64,000 nt of DNA from Ochotona curzoniae (Eukaryota; Chordata; Mammalia; Lagomorpha; Ochotonidae), in contig NW_024466607.1 in NCBI RefSeq assembly GCF_017591425.1, positions 8,626,501 through 8,690,500 on the forward strand, read 5' to 3'. Shown piece after piece: positions 10,483-22,239 of the stretch; the first letter of the stretch is position 1, and each line of letters opens with the position of its first letter. Below the pieces are notes generated by a model. It was not told the origin of the DNA, searched no databases, and worked only from the letters and a program-made list of their open reading frames with translations. The position numbers and the translations under genes are program-made.

Positions 10483-12962
10483 TTTCCTGTGTTTTTAAAA
10501 CTGACCTGGGTAACAGCCTTTTGCATCTCAAAAAGTTTGATGTGTTTTCATCGCTTTAGGAGTCTTTTGAGACTTGAAGGTGTTAACCCGCAAATGTTCA
10601 GGTCTGACTTACATTTAGACCACGTGGTGTAGACCTCTGACATCTTACATTCTGCAGTTTTAGATGTAAAATGCTTTTACATCCAAAGCTCTAAAAACTT
10701 TGACACTGAGACTTGCCACTGGATGCCGGAAAATTCTCAACTGGTAGAGGCCGTGGCCACCTCGGGTCCTGTGTTGTCCAGGAGTTCCTTCAGACAACAC
10801 CTCCCTAAACCCCAACCCAGAAAACCCCCATTCTACCAGGGCCCCTTAAAACAATCCCACTACGAATGTCCGGATACCGTGCCCGACACCCCTCCTAGCA
10901 TGAAGCAGCCAGAATCGGGTGCGGGTGGGATGTTACCCCCACATGCCCAGCAATAATCGGGGTCCACTCATCCAGGAGAGGGGAAGGAAGGAGCTGGATA
11001 AAGGAATGGACAGTTGGCTGAAGAACAAGAGTTTAACTAATGAACCATCACCTGCAACAAGTTAACAAGTTTCCCTTTTTCTTTGGTCATATAGGGCGTT
11101 GGTTGTACTAGGCAGCAGCTGGCCAAGCTAGAGCCCTTGGAGGTAGGTGTTGTTCTTAATACGACCGGGTTCAGATGCCAGAGGTCGGAGGTCACTAGGG
11201 AGTGACAGCAGCAACCAGAGGAGAACTGAGACAGACCAGAGCTGAGGCTAGACTTGGTTGCTGTTCCCACTGTCCTCTTGGCTACTTTGCTCTCTCCCTG
11301 CCTTTCAGCATGTACTGTACATCTCAGAGATCCAAGAAGAATGCTCCGTTCCAGCCATCACATCTCCATTGTGATGAGGGGCCGGAGGGAGGAAGCCCCT
11401 CTCTCTAACCCGAGGACACATCTAAGGAGGTGCCTCCCACGTGCAGCAGGACCAGGCGGTGGAATGGGACAAGCAGCTTTGAGGAGCATGTTTGCTCCTC
11501 CCACAGGGATGAGGCAGGGGCTCTCAGCAGACCCCACCTCGCAGATGCTGGCACCTCCGACTCGGTAGCCTCCAGAACCGCAAGCGATGACTCATCTCTG
11601 CTGTTTCTGAATCATGCAGCCCAGTGCGAGTGGTCACAGCAGCCCAGACGAGCATGACAACCACTTGCTCCCTCTTGCCCCTTTCATGCCCGCCCTGGGT
11701 AAGAACTTCACGGGATCACGCCCTGCTGCACAGGTGGCAGGAAAATGAGCAGGATGACAGTGTTCCTGGCTGCAGAGGCAACACGTGCCAGTGGCCTTGC
11801 TTGCCTCCTGCAGCCTGTGGTCACCTTGTCCCTCCGCCGTGACTCGACTCTCTCACATCTCTTCCCTCTAAGTCTCGGCTTCCCCGGGCACAAAAGGAAG
11901 GAGCTCAGAAATGCTTGCAGGGCAGGTGAATGTCAGCCCTCTCCCGTGACTGTTCTCTTGGGGTCCAGCCCTGGTGCTGGGGCCCCTTCCTTCCCTCCCA
12001 CTAGGAGTTCTCCCTCCAGGTGCTTGTGCCCACTGCCCCGCCCCTCTCGCACTCCTCTCCCTCCCCCTGCTGCAGGATTACAGATTTTGGGGGGGCATCT
12101 GGGAGGGCTCAGAGGAATCCAAGCTGACAGATCCAAACGTCCCCGGAATGTGGGCAGCCTAATTGGCAGCACGTACATCCGTGCGGTTTGGCCACGAATC
12201 ACCTGGGGAACTTGTTAAAAATACAAAACTTCTGAGTCAGGAAGTTGCGGGTGATAGATTTGGTTGCAAGCGACAGAACGCCGACCAGTCTAAGGAAAAA
12301 GAGATTGACAGTGGAGGCCGCTCTTCTCCTGGCTGGGACAACAGGGGCAGCCTGACTATAGACTACGGCAGGAGGCGTTGCCCATTAGTGCTGCGGAGCA
12401 GGTCCTGTGCGTGCCCCAGGGCCCCCTCCCTGCAGAGTGGTCCCTCGCCTTGGTGTCTTCTGCCATTGTGGCCTTTGTGGGGAGGGGAAGGCGGCTCCAT
12501 ACCCTGGTCCTGCTGCAGTCACTGTCCAGGGCCCCTGAGCCCCAGGAAGGACATTGCTGGAGCCAGGCTAGTGTCTTCCAAGAACCCCATCTTTAAGGCC
12601 CCCCTTCCAGGCACACTGGAGGCACTGCCCGGCCAGGGACCGGAGACGAGCCGAGCCCTCCCACGGGCCCTGAAGAACAGCCCCTAACTGTGCTGGTAAA
12701 GGCAGGCAGCGAGGGGATCCGTAGGATCCTGCCTGGATCTATAGTTCCCCCACCGCTTGCATGGCTCCCTCCTGGGGGGAAGGGGAGCAGGGTTACCAGG
12801 TAACCAGCAGTCAATATGTTTTCCTTAGACTTAGCAGCATGGGGGCCAGTGGTGGGGACAGCCAGGCTGGGGAGGTAGGGCGCGGAGGGCCAGGAGCACC
12901 ACCAGCACCATCCTCTGCAGTACACCCCTCAGACTCTCCGCGGTGGATGGAGGTGGGACACA
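10483..12962. other. Noncoding DNA with MER5-like relic
   Basis: Mixed-composition DNA with no supported exon. The 10700-10960 part has a 77-codon open frame rich in Pro, Ser and Gln that I do not recognise; it lacks any visible gene context. A MER5-type fragment lies at 12160-12240. Confidence 0.5.
12160..12240 (+). mobile_element. MER5-type (hAT-Charlie) fragment
   Basis: AATCACCTGGGGAACTTGTT followed by AAAAATACAAAACTTCTGAG matches the MER5 order ATCACCTGGGAACTTGTTAGAAATGCAAATTC. This is an ancient non-autonomous DNA transposon relic. Confidence 0.5.
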
Positions 12963-13026
12963 CTTCCTAAAATGCTCATTCACAGGCCTTACTGACTCAG
13001 ATTCTCCAGGGGCTAGGTCCCAGACA
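12963..13026 (+). mobile_element. MER5-type (hAT-Charlie) fragment
   Basis: AAATGCTCATTCACAGGCCT, then TTACTGACTCAGATTCTCCA and GGGGCTAGGTCCCAGACAAT, parallel the MER5 block AAATGCAGATTCTCAGGCCC...ACTGAATCAGAATCTCTGGGG. An antisense SINE follows directly, apparently inserted at its edge. Confidence 0.5.
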
Positions 13027-13340
13027 ATGCACAATTATTATTATTATTATTTAATTGCTTTGGGGGGGAGAGAGAGAGAGAGAGATCTTCTACCTAATGA
13101 TTCACTCCCTACACATCTGGAACAGCTGGGGCTGGCCCAGCCTGAAGCCAGGAGTCCAGAACTCCATCTGGGTCTCCCACACAGGTCGACAGGGACCAGA
13201 GCCGCCAGCTGCCCCCTCCCTGGGTGCATGTTAGCAGGAAGCTGGTATTGCAGGTGCGGCTGGAACATGAATGCAGCACTCTGGCATGGGACATGGACAC
13301 AGCAAGCAGTGTTTAGCCACCATACCAGATGCCTGCCTGG
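13027..13340 (-). mobile_element. CSINE, antisense
   Basis: Starts with a (TTA)n tract (reversed A-rich tail), then (GA)n, AGATCTTCTACCTAATGATT, GAAGCCAGGAGTCC and CTGGGTCTCCCACACAGGTC, ending at the reversed head near CATACCAGATGCC. The longest open frame in the window (12943-13821) runs across this insertion and is therefore not a gene. Confidence 0.87.
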
Positions 13341-14665
13341 CAGCTGCCTGCTACAAGAGCTCCTAGGGATGACGGCCACACCCCCTCCAGCTGCCGTGGT
13401 CTCTGATTTCCTCCTTCTCAGAGCTCACAGCCTGAGCTCTGCTGGCCAGGGCCTTCTCCATCTCTGGGACCAGGGTCCCACCCTTCTCTTGGGTGCTATA
13501 AGGTGCCCAGCAGTAGGGACAGTACCCTGGGGTCAGGGCCGGGGCAGGGGGCCAGGCTACTTGTGGGGATGCAGCGGTTCTGATGGTCTCGTTCGGACCC
13601 TGGGTATGCCCCTGAAGGGTGTAACACTGCCCACCTGGACCCCTCCAGCTCAGCTTCAGCTTCTGCCAAATGACGGTGTCTGCAGGCCTGACAATGGCAC
13701 CCCCTGCTGGTGTATCTGGTTCCTGCACCTCACAGTCAACTGCCCACAGTTGACCCACATGTCTTTGTGTGCTGGGCGGAGACTTTACAAACAGAATCAG
13801 TTACCAACATTTACAATGTGAGGCGCTAGCACTGGGGATCTGCATTTTCAACTCCTCCAGAGCACTCGGCAAAGGCTGTCCTTGTGGGCCCACTTGGTGA
13901 ACTGGCCCCAGGCCCAGCAGGACCCCTGGGTGCTCCCCCGCTTCTTGCTGCTGACTTCCGCAGGTTCCAAGTTGGCAAGCCCAGCCTTGGCTCTGACTGC
14001 ACCTCAGCTGTCAAGAGTTAGGACGGTTTCTCACTGTCCCTGCTGTCCCTCTGGCCCTCAACCATGGCTTGCCACATCTGCTTGCCACTTGATGGAGCGG
14101 CCACTCTGGGCAGGGGCTGTCCATCCTGGGTGGCGGGGAGATTCTCCTGCGGTGGTCAGCGGCCCAGGAGGGGTAGGAATCTGGGTCTGCTCATTACTGT
14201 CCCTCTGAGGCACACTCTGGCACTGCCTTTGCCCTTTGACCTTTGACCTTAGCATTTCTACTTTTCTGAGCCGCAGGGGTCTTGGGCAGAGGCAGGGATG
14301 GGTACAGAGTCAAGGGAAGAAGAGGAGAGGACAGAGTGGCGGCAGACCTGTTGGGGGAGGAGTCTCCTGACGTGGTCGCTGTTGGGACATGGGGCTGCCC
14401 TGGGTGTCCATGCATTGACCCCAGGCTCCAGCCCCACTGGGCAGCTTCTGGGCCCATGGCAGAGTCTCCCTGTGGAGACTGGGCCTCCACCCTGTGTGTG
14501 TAGGGGACGTCTTGGGGCCCCCCTTCCCTGTGGCCTGCCAGGGTGCCTGGCGTCCCACCCGTGCATCCCTAGCAAAGTCATCACTTTTAGGAAGGACAAG
14601 TGGCAGCCATTGCAGGAACATGTCCCCCTCCACTGCCCCGGGGCTAGTGTGGGAGAATTCTGCAA
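13341..14665. other. GC-rich noncoding DNA
   Basis: No gene supported. A second MER5-like piece lies at 13820-13895. Frames on both strands overlap extensively without domains. Confidence 0.5.
13820..13895 (+). mobile_element. MER5-type 3' fragment
   Basis: CACTGGGGATCTGCATTTTC followed by AACTCCTCCAGAGCACTC fits the MER5 segment GGGGCCCAGCAATCTGCATTTTAACAAGCTCTCCAGGTG. It is short and diverged. Confidence 0.38.
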
Positions 14666-14982
14666 TGGGGCTGGTGCCATTGCATAGAATTAAGCCTCTA
14701 CCTCTGGTGCCGGCATCCCACATAGGGGCGCTGGCTCAAGTATTGGCTGTTTCACTTCTCATCCAGCTCCCTGCCTGTGGCGTGGAAAGCAGCCGGAGGA
14801 TGGCTCAAGTCCTTGGGTCCCTGCATCCATGTGGAAGACTCGGAAGAAGTTCCTGGCTCCTGGCTTCAGACTGGTTGTTGCACCATTTGGGGAGTGGACC
14901 AGCAGATAGATGACTCCTCTCTCTGTCTCTCCTTCTCTTTCTGTAAATCTCTTTCATGTAAAAACAAATCTATAAAAAAAGA
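14666..14982 (+). mobile_element. CSINE, near full length
   Basis: Head GGGGCTGGTGCCATTGCATA, then CGGCATCCCACATAGGGGCG, TCATCCAGCTCCCTGCCTGT, GTGGAAGACTCGGAAGAAGT, ATTTGGGGAGTGGACCAGCA and a tail ACAAATCTATAAAAAAAG. All blocks are in order with moderate divergence. Confidence 0.92.
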
Positions 14983-16936
14983 AGCAAGCAAGCAAGCCTC
15001 CTGACAGTGGCTTGGGAGGTAGGATATGTGGGAGCAAGGAGAGTCCCCTGGTGGAGGTGAGAAGGGGCTGAGGCGCTGCGTCCAGCAGAGAGCGAGGCAG
15101 CAGGAGGAGACAGACAGGCGCCTGTACCCCTGCCCCCTCTGCTCACCTCGCCCCTGCCCTCCCTGCCCTTGACCTTGCCCACGCTGCCTGCCTGTTCTCC
15201 TTGTCTCTGCCAGTTTGCACCAGCGCTCTTTGCCCAGCCCTCAGCGTGCGAAGGTCCCCATGTCTGTGTGTGCTAGCTCTCCTTGCCCTCTCCGCTCTGC
15301 CTCTCCCCACCCCAGTCCTCCCTAGAGGGTGTCCGTCCGTCTGTCCGTCTGTGGGTAACTGTAAGCGCCCCCTGCTTCCCCCCGCCCATCTGATGAGCAG
15401 TCATGAGATTCCCTTTGAATACTACAGCCGTGAGTTGACGGTTGCCAAGGGAACAGGTCAGGAGAAATGAGGGGTGGGGGCTGAGGGGGGAGCCTGGAGT
15501 CAGGCAGGGGGTGTGGGTATGCTTTCTCTGTTTTCATCTTCTTTGGCGTTTTCCTTTTCCAAAGCACAGAAAAGGGGCGACAATTTAAAATGATTTCTCA
15601 AGAATCAACACGACAGAAATAATGGGGCCTAATTGTGTTGGACTAAAAGCCGGGCGGCGAGAGTGGCAGCTCCCCTCCTGTGCCTGGGGGTGGGGGCGCG
15701 GGTAATGGCCAGACTCTGGGAGTGGGGTGAACCGGCGGTCCCGGGGCTGGCATCACCCATGGTTTCCCACCCCCACTCAGCCCTCGGCGAGATCCGTGCC
15801 TCCCTCCCTTCAGCCAGGTGCAGGAGGCGGCCCTGTGGCTGGAACCCGAGGCGCTGGGCAGCTGGGCTGGGTGTGGGGGAAGGGGGAGTGCTGGGGGTGG
15901 GAGGTGGCCAGAAGAGGCCCAGATCTGGCCTTTCTCAGGCCGGGCATGCATCCCAGTTCTAACCTTGGCCGTTTTGCAAAAGCATCCTCCACTCTCCTCT
16001 GCCTATGCCAGCCCTCGCTTGGCTGCCGTGGGGGTTGAAGGGAGAAGGCGTCAAGCAGCAGCACAGCACGCAGCAAGGGACTGCTACGGGGCCTGGCTGT
16101 CCACACACCAGCCTTCACCGTGTCTGCACTCTGAGAGCGGGCACTGGGCTGCAGCCCTCAGCTCTGGGGTCACGCCGGGGGTGGCTGGAGCAGCTATGTC
16201 TTCACATGCTGGAATGCTGTGCGGGCGAGGTTCTGGCTTGGGCAATCCCTAACTAGCAGGGTCACCAGTTGGCACGGTGGGTGGGCATCTGAGAGGGCCT
16301 CCTGTGTGAACTCTGCCCAGCTGGTGTTCACGGCAAACCTTTGGGGCAGGTGCAGTGGGGATGCGTGTTTCACAGGGGAATCCTTGTTCATCCAGGGGGA
16401 ATGCCCTGCCTGCAGGGGGCCAGTTCCTGTTGCCCAGCTTGTGTCCACGCCCTGACCCCTCCTCAGGCTCTCACAGGTGGGACCCTCGCCCCCTCCCGGC
16501 TGACCTGCCTGCTGCTTCCCCCAGGTGCACTGTGGGAACTTAGTTTCCTCCTCACAGGTGGTCCACGCGGTTGCGTTGGTCCCACTGTCCCAACCTGCAG
16601 CCTCTGGCTGGCCTGGGCGGCCCCTCCCCCACATGAGTCCTTTCTTTGGGTTCTGGAACTTTCTCTTTTTGCCCCTTGGATCTAGGTATGGTTAGAGCTT
16701 CTTGCTGGCCCCAATGGCTCGCCATCCCTCCTTGGCTCCTTGTTGAGTGCTCCCAGCTAGCTTCTCAGAGCCACGCTGGTGGCAAGGGCTTTGTTTGTCA
16801 TTGTAATGGGGCCCAGGGGCATTGCCACGGGGATGGGGGTTCTCTGCCTTTTGTTTCTGGCAAGGTTCTGCCATTGATATTAAAGAAACAACAACCTCAC
16901 CAACAAAAAAACACCAAAAACTGGGGGGGTGGGGAA
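14983..16936. other. GC-rich noncoding DNA
   Basis: No exon supported. The subsegment 15570-15650 is AT-richer, with AATTTAAAATGATTTCTC and GGGGCCTAATTGTGTTGG, and could be conserved noncoding DNA. The rest is GC-rich with open frames on both strands and no domain. Confidence 0.5.
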
Positions 16937-17230
16937 GGGCGGGGTGTTGTGGCATAGTAGGTTAAGCTTCTGCCTGCGGCACTGGCATCCCATATGGGCA
17001 CTGGGTTGAGTTCTGGCTGCTCTGCTTCCAGTCTGGCTCCCTGCTAACGTAAAAGCAGCGAAACATGGTCCAAGTGCTTGGGCCCCTGCTCTCATGTGGG
17101 AGACCCGGAAGAAGCACCTGACTTTGGCCTGGCACAGTCCTGGCCACTGTGGTCATTTGGGGAGTGAAACAGTAGATGGAAGATCTCTCTCTCTCTTTAA
17201 CTTTCCTTTTCAAATAAATAAATAAAACTC
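16937..17230 (+). mobile_element. CSINE, near full length
   Basis: Head GGCGGGGTGTTGTGGCATAG and TAGGTTAAGCTTCTGCC, then GGCATCCCATATGGGCACTG, ATGTGGGAGACCCGGAAGAA, TCATTTGGGGAGTGAAACAG and a tail AAATAAATAAATAAAACTCC. Internal wording (GTTCTGGCTGCTCTGC) suggests an older subfamily than the copies at 47408 and 63525. Confidence 0.93.
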
Positions 17231-17871
17231 CTTCTTCTTTTTAAGGAAACTCCCGGAGAGACACCAGCTAAATGCGGCTCAGATGGGAGAAGGCAGACAC
17301 ACCCACTCACCCTCTTCAGCAACTGCTTTTTTCTTTTTTTTCCCCACAGAGATATAATTGGGACAGAGTTTCTCAGAACGTGTTCATTCTTACGCCACCT
17401 CCGCGACTTTGCCAGTATGTGCGTACCACCTGTATGATTATTTATCTACTAATCTCTTTCACTCAGACGCATGCTTAAGGAAAGTCAGGTGTATATGATT
17501 TACATAATTGGAGATCATTTACATACAGTAAACCCAACCCCCTCCTTTGCAGTGCAGTTCTCCGAGCTTTGACAAAGGCAGGCAGTAACCCCCTGACACT
17601 TCCTGTTGCCCCTTCCCGGCCAGCCCTGCCTGCTGCCCCCAGCCCCCTGCTCTCACGCCTCTTCCAGTTCTGCCATCTACAGAAGGGGGATACACGTGGG
17701 CGCACGCAGCGGGCGGCCTGGTGTTCTCGCCTTAGGGGCACGCTGCCTGTTCAGAGAGCCAGGTGTAAACCAAAGCCCAGGATGGATTCAGATTACCATC
17801 CAACACCCCTGCTTTTCCGCACTGTGCTGCACGCTGCCGACCCGTACTTGTGTCTTTTTTGACCGCTGACA

Positions 17872-18092
17872 CTCATCCAGCTCCCTGCTAATGTGCAGCG
17901 ACACAGCCCAGGTGTGTGGGCTTCTGCATCCACACGGGAAACCCCAAGGAAGTCCCTGTTTGGACTGGCCCAGCTCCACCCCCGCGGCCCCTGGGGAGCG
18001 AACCAGCTGAAGGGAGCTTGTGCTTTTTCGCTCTCCTCCCCCAGCCTCTCTAACTCTGCCTTTCTAATCAGTAAATAAATCCTTTTGGAAAA
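17872..18092 (+). mobile_element. CSINE, 5'-truncated
   Basis: Begins inside the element at CTCATCCAGCTCCCTGCTAA, then CACACGGGAAACCCCAAGGA, GGGGAGCGAACCAGCTGAAG and AGTAAATAAATCCTTTTGG. The tRNA-like head is absent, as expected for incomplete reverse transcription or later deletion. Confidence 0.82.
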
Positions 18093-18392
18093 CCTAGACA
18101 GAGGCAAAGGTCACACGAATAAAATGACTATAACTAGAACCATTCAAGTATGAGTTTTTAAATGGCGAGTTTGGTTATGTGAAACACGTCTCAATGAAAA
18201 AATAATGAAAGACTCACGCACCAAGCTGGGAGCTGCGAGGGAGGCCACGCTGCATCTTCCTTCTCACGGAGGAGCCCGTGGCGGAGTGAGCTGGGAGGTG
18301 AGGTGGGTGCTGTGGTCTTCAGAACGAGTACAGGCCCCTGAGCCAGTCCCTCCCTCCGAGCTGCTGCAGCCTCCAGCTGGGCCTGGGCCACA

Positions 18393-18448
18393 CGGCCAGG
18401 CCACCGGGCTAGAGCTCACACGGCCAGGCCTCCAGGCTAGAGCTCACC
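18393..18448 (+). repeat. 28-bp unit, two tandem copies
   Basis: Two adjacent 28-base units beginning CGGCCAGGCC and ending GGCTAGAGCTCAC differ at only a few positions. This is a direct tandem duplication in noncoding DNA. Confidence 0.85.
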
Positions 18449-18589
18449 TGGGCAGGTTACAGGCCCCGCCCTCGGCGTGGGCTGCCCTGCCACGTGTGCG
18501 TGTGTGCGCTGCGCCTGGGAGACACCTGCGGTGCCAGCTCCTGTGCCGCTCGAGAGACAGGCAACCTGCCGCCTTGCCTCCCTGTGTTT

Positions 18590-18740
18590 GTACAGCCTGG
18601 CTTCATTAGCGGGAGGTGACGATCTAATTCCCCGGGAACAAATGTTTGGGCTGTGGCGGCTTCCTTCCAACAAGCAGTGGCAGACGGCGGCCAGGAAATC
18701 GGCTTGCGCCTTCTGGGCTGGGGCCGGCTGGGGGCGCTCC
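18590..18740. other. Candidate conserved noncoding element
   Basis: CpG-containing, repeat-free sequence with CTTCATTAGCGGGAGGTGAC, GATCTAATTCCCCGGGAACA and AATGTTTGGGCTGTGGCGGC. Retained CpGs together with homeodomain-type cores hint at constraint. No alignment was possible, so this is inference. Confidence 0.25.
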
Positions 18741-19440
18741 TTGGGCGAGGCTGCAGCAGGATGAGCCGAGGCCTGGCGACACCGTGGGCTGGGACATGAC
18801 TGGCTACAGGTGCAGAAGATGGAGGCGTCCCCGGCTCAGCCCTCCAGGTGCAAGGTCGTCTCAGCTGGCTGCCCCGTGATGCTGCACAGGCCGGAAACAG
18901 ACCCCCAGAGCTGCTTCGTCTCCGAGTCCCTGGCGTGGAGGGGCCGCCGCAGGATCCAGGATCTTCCAGCACCTTCCATCACCAGCCCACCTGCTACCGC
19001 CCTCGGAAGGAATGGGAATGGCCTTCTTGTCCACCGCTGGGGTTTTTCGTGTCCTTTTCCTTTTTAAAGTCACTGGACTTGTCCTAAGAAAGCATTCAAA
19101 AAAAGGGGTTTCATCTTAGTGCATATTCAGGGTTGAAAATGTGGCGACAGAAACTGCAGCCTGTCCTTTTCTCTCACATTTGTACCTACGTCGAGTTCTG
19201 ACTCAAATACCACTGCCTCCGCAAGGCAGCCCCCACACCCACTCCCTGGGCTCTGGGCACTGGGCATAGCCATCTGGCACCACGCGGCCCTGCTGGTCTC
19301 TTGTTCACGCACGTGACAGCAGCTTTGGCACTGGGGAAGTGCAAGCAGCAAAGGCAGGGTGGAGGATGGAGCAGGTCAGTCTAAGCCCCCAGAGAACACG
19401 GCTCCACGCGGGGCTCCCCTGCTGCAGCAGCTACAGCCCT

Positions 19441-19460
19441 CGCGCGCGCGCACATGCGCG
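19441..19460. repeat. Alternating purine-pyrimidine run (Z-DNA prone)
   Basis: CGCGCGCGCGCACATGCGCG is a perfect 20-base pyrimidine-purine alternation, mostly CG. This is the classic composition for a B-to-Z transition. Confidence 0.8.
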
Positions 19461-20164
19461 GGAACATAGCACTTTCCTAGCAGGCAGACTTGGCCTGGGC
19501 TCTCGCTGGGTCAGGTGGCCTGAGAGTAAAAGGAGAGGAAGGGGGAGGTTCCCAAAGGAAACCAAAGGGGAAGGCAAATGCACCAGGACCCTAGACACGA
19601 CACGGCGCAGCACCCACACCGCAACTTGGTTGAATTCCTGTTGGTCCAGGGCCAGCTAAGAGATAGCCACCTACAGGAAGTCTCCCTGACACCCTCGCTT
19701 GCTCTCCCAAGCTGCCTAGGGCTTCCCTGGCTCCTGACAGGGTCCTTGACTGGCCTGGCCACTGTGCTGGATGCCAGTGACCAGGAATGCAGCCTCGGGG
19801 GTCCTCATTTTTTTAAAAAATTCTAAGTGTATATATGGACACTCTTGCTCATGCATGTTGCAGTGAGTGTACGAGACACCTTTAGACTCTCCACTGCTAC
19901 GGGCAAAACTTTTAAGACTGCCCAGATGTGAGTGGTCACTGTTCGTGGTCACCGTATGTCCCTGAGGGAAATGACTGTGGCGTCTTTGTAACAACCACAG
20001 CACGTTGTTGATTTGTTTCCCACACTCATGGTAAGCCTGGACTTCCTGCCTTTTGTTCCATTTTGGGGGGGGCAGAGCCTTGGGGTTCCTTGATAAATGG
20101 CCTGTCCGTGCACTTGGTCCATTCCTCCACGGTGCTGCCATGTTCCTCCCTCGATGATTAGCGA

Positions 20165-20830
20165 GTCTGCTTTGCATATTGGGAAGTGTGACCTTTGTCT
20201 CGCTTCGGATGGCGGATAATTTTTCCTGGTGAGGCTTTTGTCTTTCGAAATGGGTATTTTGCTGAACTGAATTCTTAACAGTTTTACACAGTCAAATCTG
20301 TCAGTCTTTTCTAGGCTGGTTTCTGGGTTTTGTGTCATGCTTAGAAAGATTTTTCTCACACCAAGATAAAAAAAATGCACCCACGTTTTCTTCTCTTACA
20401 TTTTTAGATTCATTTTTTTTTTGACATTTGAATTCTAATGCTTTTTTTTTTTGGATTTTTTTAAAGTATAAGAAAGTAGAGATCTAGCTTTATATTTTCC
20501 CAAATGGTCATACATTTATCCCAATACCATTTATTAAACAATCCATCACTTTCCCAACTTTCATGCCATTTCTATCAGCTATTAAATGCTGATATATTCG
20601 AGAGCCTATTTCTGGTTTCTCTATTCTTCTCCACTGATGTATCTCTTCATATTTTGAATACTTGTGTCAAATTCAATTGAGGCTTTTTTGGTCCAAAAAA
20701 ATTCGAGCAGAACTCTAATGTAGTGAGTTCTGACTTCTTTACAACACGGTCTTCCTTTCAGAAAGAAGGGGACGCTTTTCTGAGTCTCTCTACTGACTGC
20801 CGAACTCCAAGTATTATTCATGCAACGTGT
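20165..20830 (-). mobile_element. Ancient L1 (L1M-type) ORF2 fragment, antisense
   Basis: Ordered matches to the reversed mid-ORF2 of old mammalian L1: TTTCTGGGTTTTGTGTCATG, CTTAGAAAGATTTTTCTCAC, TACATTTTTAGATTCATTTT, TTCCCAAATGGTCATAC, CCAATACCATTTATTAAACA, TATTTCTGGTTTCTCTATTC and TCCACTGATGTATCTCTTCA. Many stops and indels show it is dead. It breaks the otherwise repeat-poor GC-rich half. Confidence 0.8.
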
Positions 20831-22239
20831 TCACGTGTCTGCAAGGAGTAACCCCCCCCCCCGCCCAGTTGTAATATTTTCAGTTGTTGCCTAGAAAGAG
20901 CTCTTTCCTGTCCTCGTACTTGAAGCAGTTGTTGCTTTACTTTTGTTAACTACCTGGGTGAGTTCCCTTAGACCCTGCCTTGTCTTTTTGCCATCTCCAG
21001 TCAGCACAGGGCTTTACGTGTCTGCTCCTTTCCATTTGTAAGATGCGGCCTGCCTTTCGCCTGAACCCACTGGACCAGACCTGCACTGAGTGACCCCCTG
21101 CCACCCTGAGTCAGTCATGGGGTTGAACTCCTGCAGGGAGAGCAGGGAGAGGGGCGCAGGGAGAGGGGAACAGGGAGGGGGGAGCAGGGAGAGGGGAGCA
21201 GGGAGAGGCTGGGCGCTCTGCACTTGGTCCTCTCCCCAGCCCCGGTGCGGGTAATTGGGTGACTTGGTTCTGGACAGCACGACGTAATAAGGCGACTGGC
21301 TCTCTGAATTTATAAACGAAAGCTGCTTACAGTGAACCCAAAGTTGCAGCCGCGTCGCTGTTCCTGAGCTGATTCGCCCTGTGTGGTGTGTGGCCCGTGT
21401 CCTGTTCAGGGCAGAGGTGGAGGCTTCAGGGACAACAGAAGGGTCCCCCTCCATGGGGGTGCTTTGAGGGGCTCCGATCCTGCCGGGCATCCGCGTTATG
21501 TACCTGTCGTGGGTACATAAAACCTGGTGTGGAGGGCGATGCGGCCGGATGTGTGTGTCCCTGGGGGCGGGAACTGTCCAGCACTTTCTCCCCATTCTAG
21601 CACTTCTCTGTGGGGTCAGCACCCTCGGAGGTTGTGGTATGAGGCTGATCTGTCTGCCATCATGAACTTGACTTCGGGTTTGCCGCTTCTAGAACAAATA
21701 GCCAAGGTGACTTTGTGGGCTCCGCGCTGGGCTGGCTGGCGGCTGGCGCCTACCTGTCGCCATGGCAGCGCTGATTGGCACTGCCTCCGCCGCGGGGAAG
21801 GGAAGCAGGTCCCGGGAAGATGCGTTCTGATCTCCAAATCTCTCCTCATCTCAGGAATTCTCAGCTGTTAGAATGTGCGCTTCTTCTCCGTTCCTTTTAT
21901 GATTTCAGGAAGAAAAATCTCTCAGCTCTTTTGTCTGGATTAGTTGCATTGATAACAAAATCACATTTGATTTGAATCCAACTGCCAAGATGCTCAGCTC
22001 TGTTGAAGTAGCTCCTGCTCCATGGCCTCCTCCGGAGCCGCAGTGGAAGGCTGGCAGCTGGGTGTGTCCTGCCAGCCCTCCGGAAGCTGCTGTTGCCCAA
22101 GGTGGCTGGGCCTCCCTTCCAGCCACTTGGTGTGGAGTCCCTGACCAGAACTGCAGCGGTGTGGGGCTCAGAGGCTGAAGGGAATTCAGAAAAGCTAGGG
22201 GAGCAGCAGGGAAGCTGGGCTGTGATGACCACAGGCTGG
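20831..22239. other. Noncoding DNA with two conserved-looking blocks
   Basis: Contains a poly-C run near 20852, a purine-rich minisatellite (21136-21212) and two repeat-free stretches. 21230-21370 includes GGGTAATTGGGTGACTTGG, ACGTAATAAGGCG and AATTTATAAACGAAAGCTGC. 21840-22030 includes GATTAGTTGCATTGATAACA and CACATTTGATTTGAATCC. No exon supported. Confidence 0.45.
21136..21212 (+). repeat. Short GA-rich minisatellite
   Basis: Five to six imperfect copies of a roughly 14-base unit of the form AGCAGGGAGAGGGG. One strand is almost purely purine. Confidence 0.75.

Larger units (their letters stand above)
18093..20164. other. GC-rich noncoding DNA
   Basis: No gene supported. It holds a 28-bp tandem duplication (18393-18448), a candidate conserved block (18590-18740), an L2-like scrap near 19190-19260 (CTGACTCAAATACCACTGCC, then GCAAGGCAGCCCCCACACCC) and a 20-bp alternating purine-pyrimidine run at 19441. 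Confidence 0.5.

Noticed and set aside
10723..10956. 77-codon frame rich in Pro, Gln and Ser
   Set aside because: Looks protein-like at first, but there is no homologue I recognise and no surrounding gene structure. A codon-substitution test would be needed.
12943..13821. Longest open reading frame in the window, about 292 codons
   Set aside because: It runs through a MER5-like fragment, a complete antisense SINE with its (TTA)n/(GA)n tract, and unique GC-rich DNA. No domain, no splice-consistent structure.
15190..15360. Cys/Leu-rich frame with a GTCCGTCCGTCTGTCCGTCT run
   Set aside because: Pyrimidine-rich low complexity gives Cys, Ser and Leu codons by chance; no signal of a gene.
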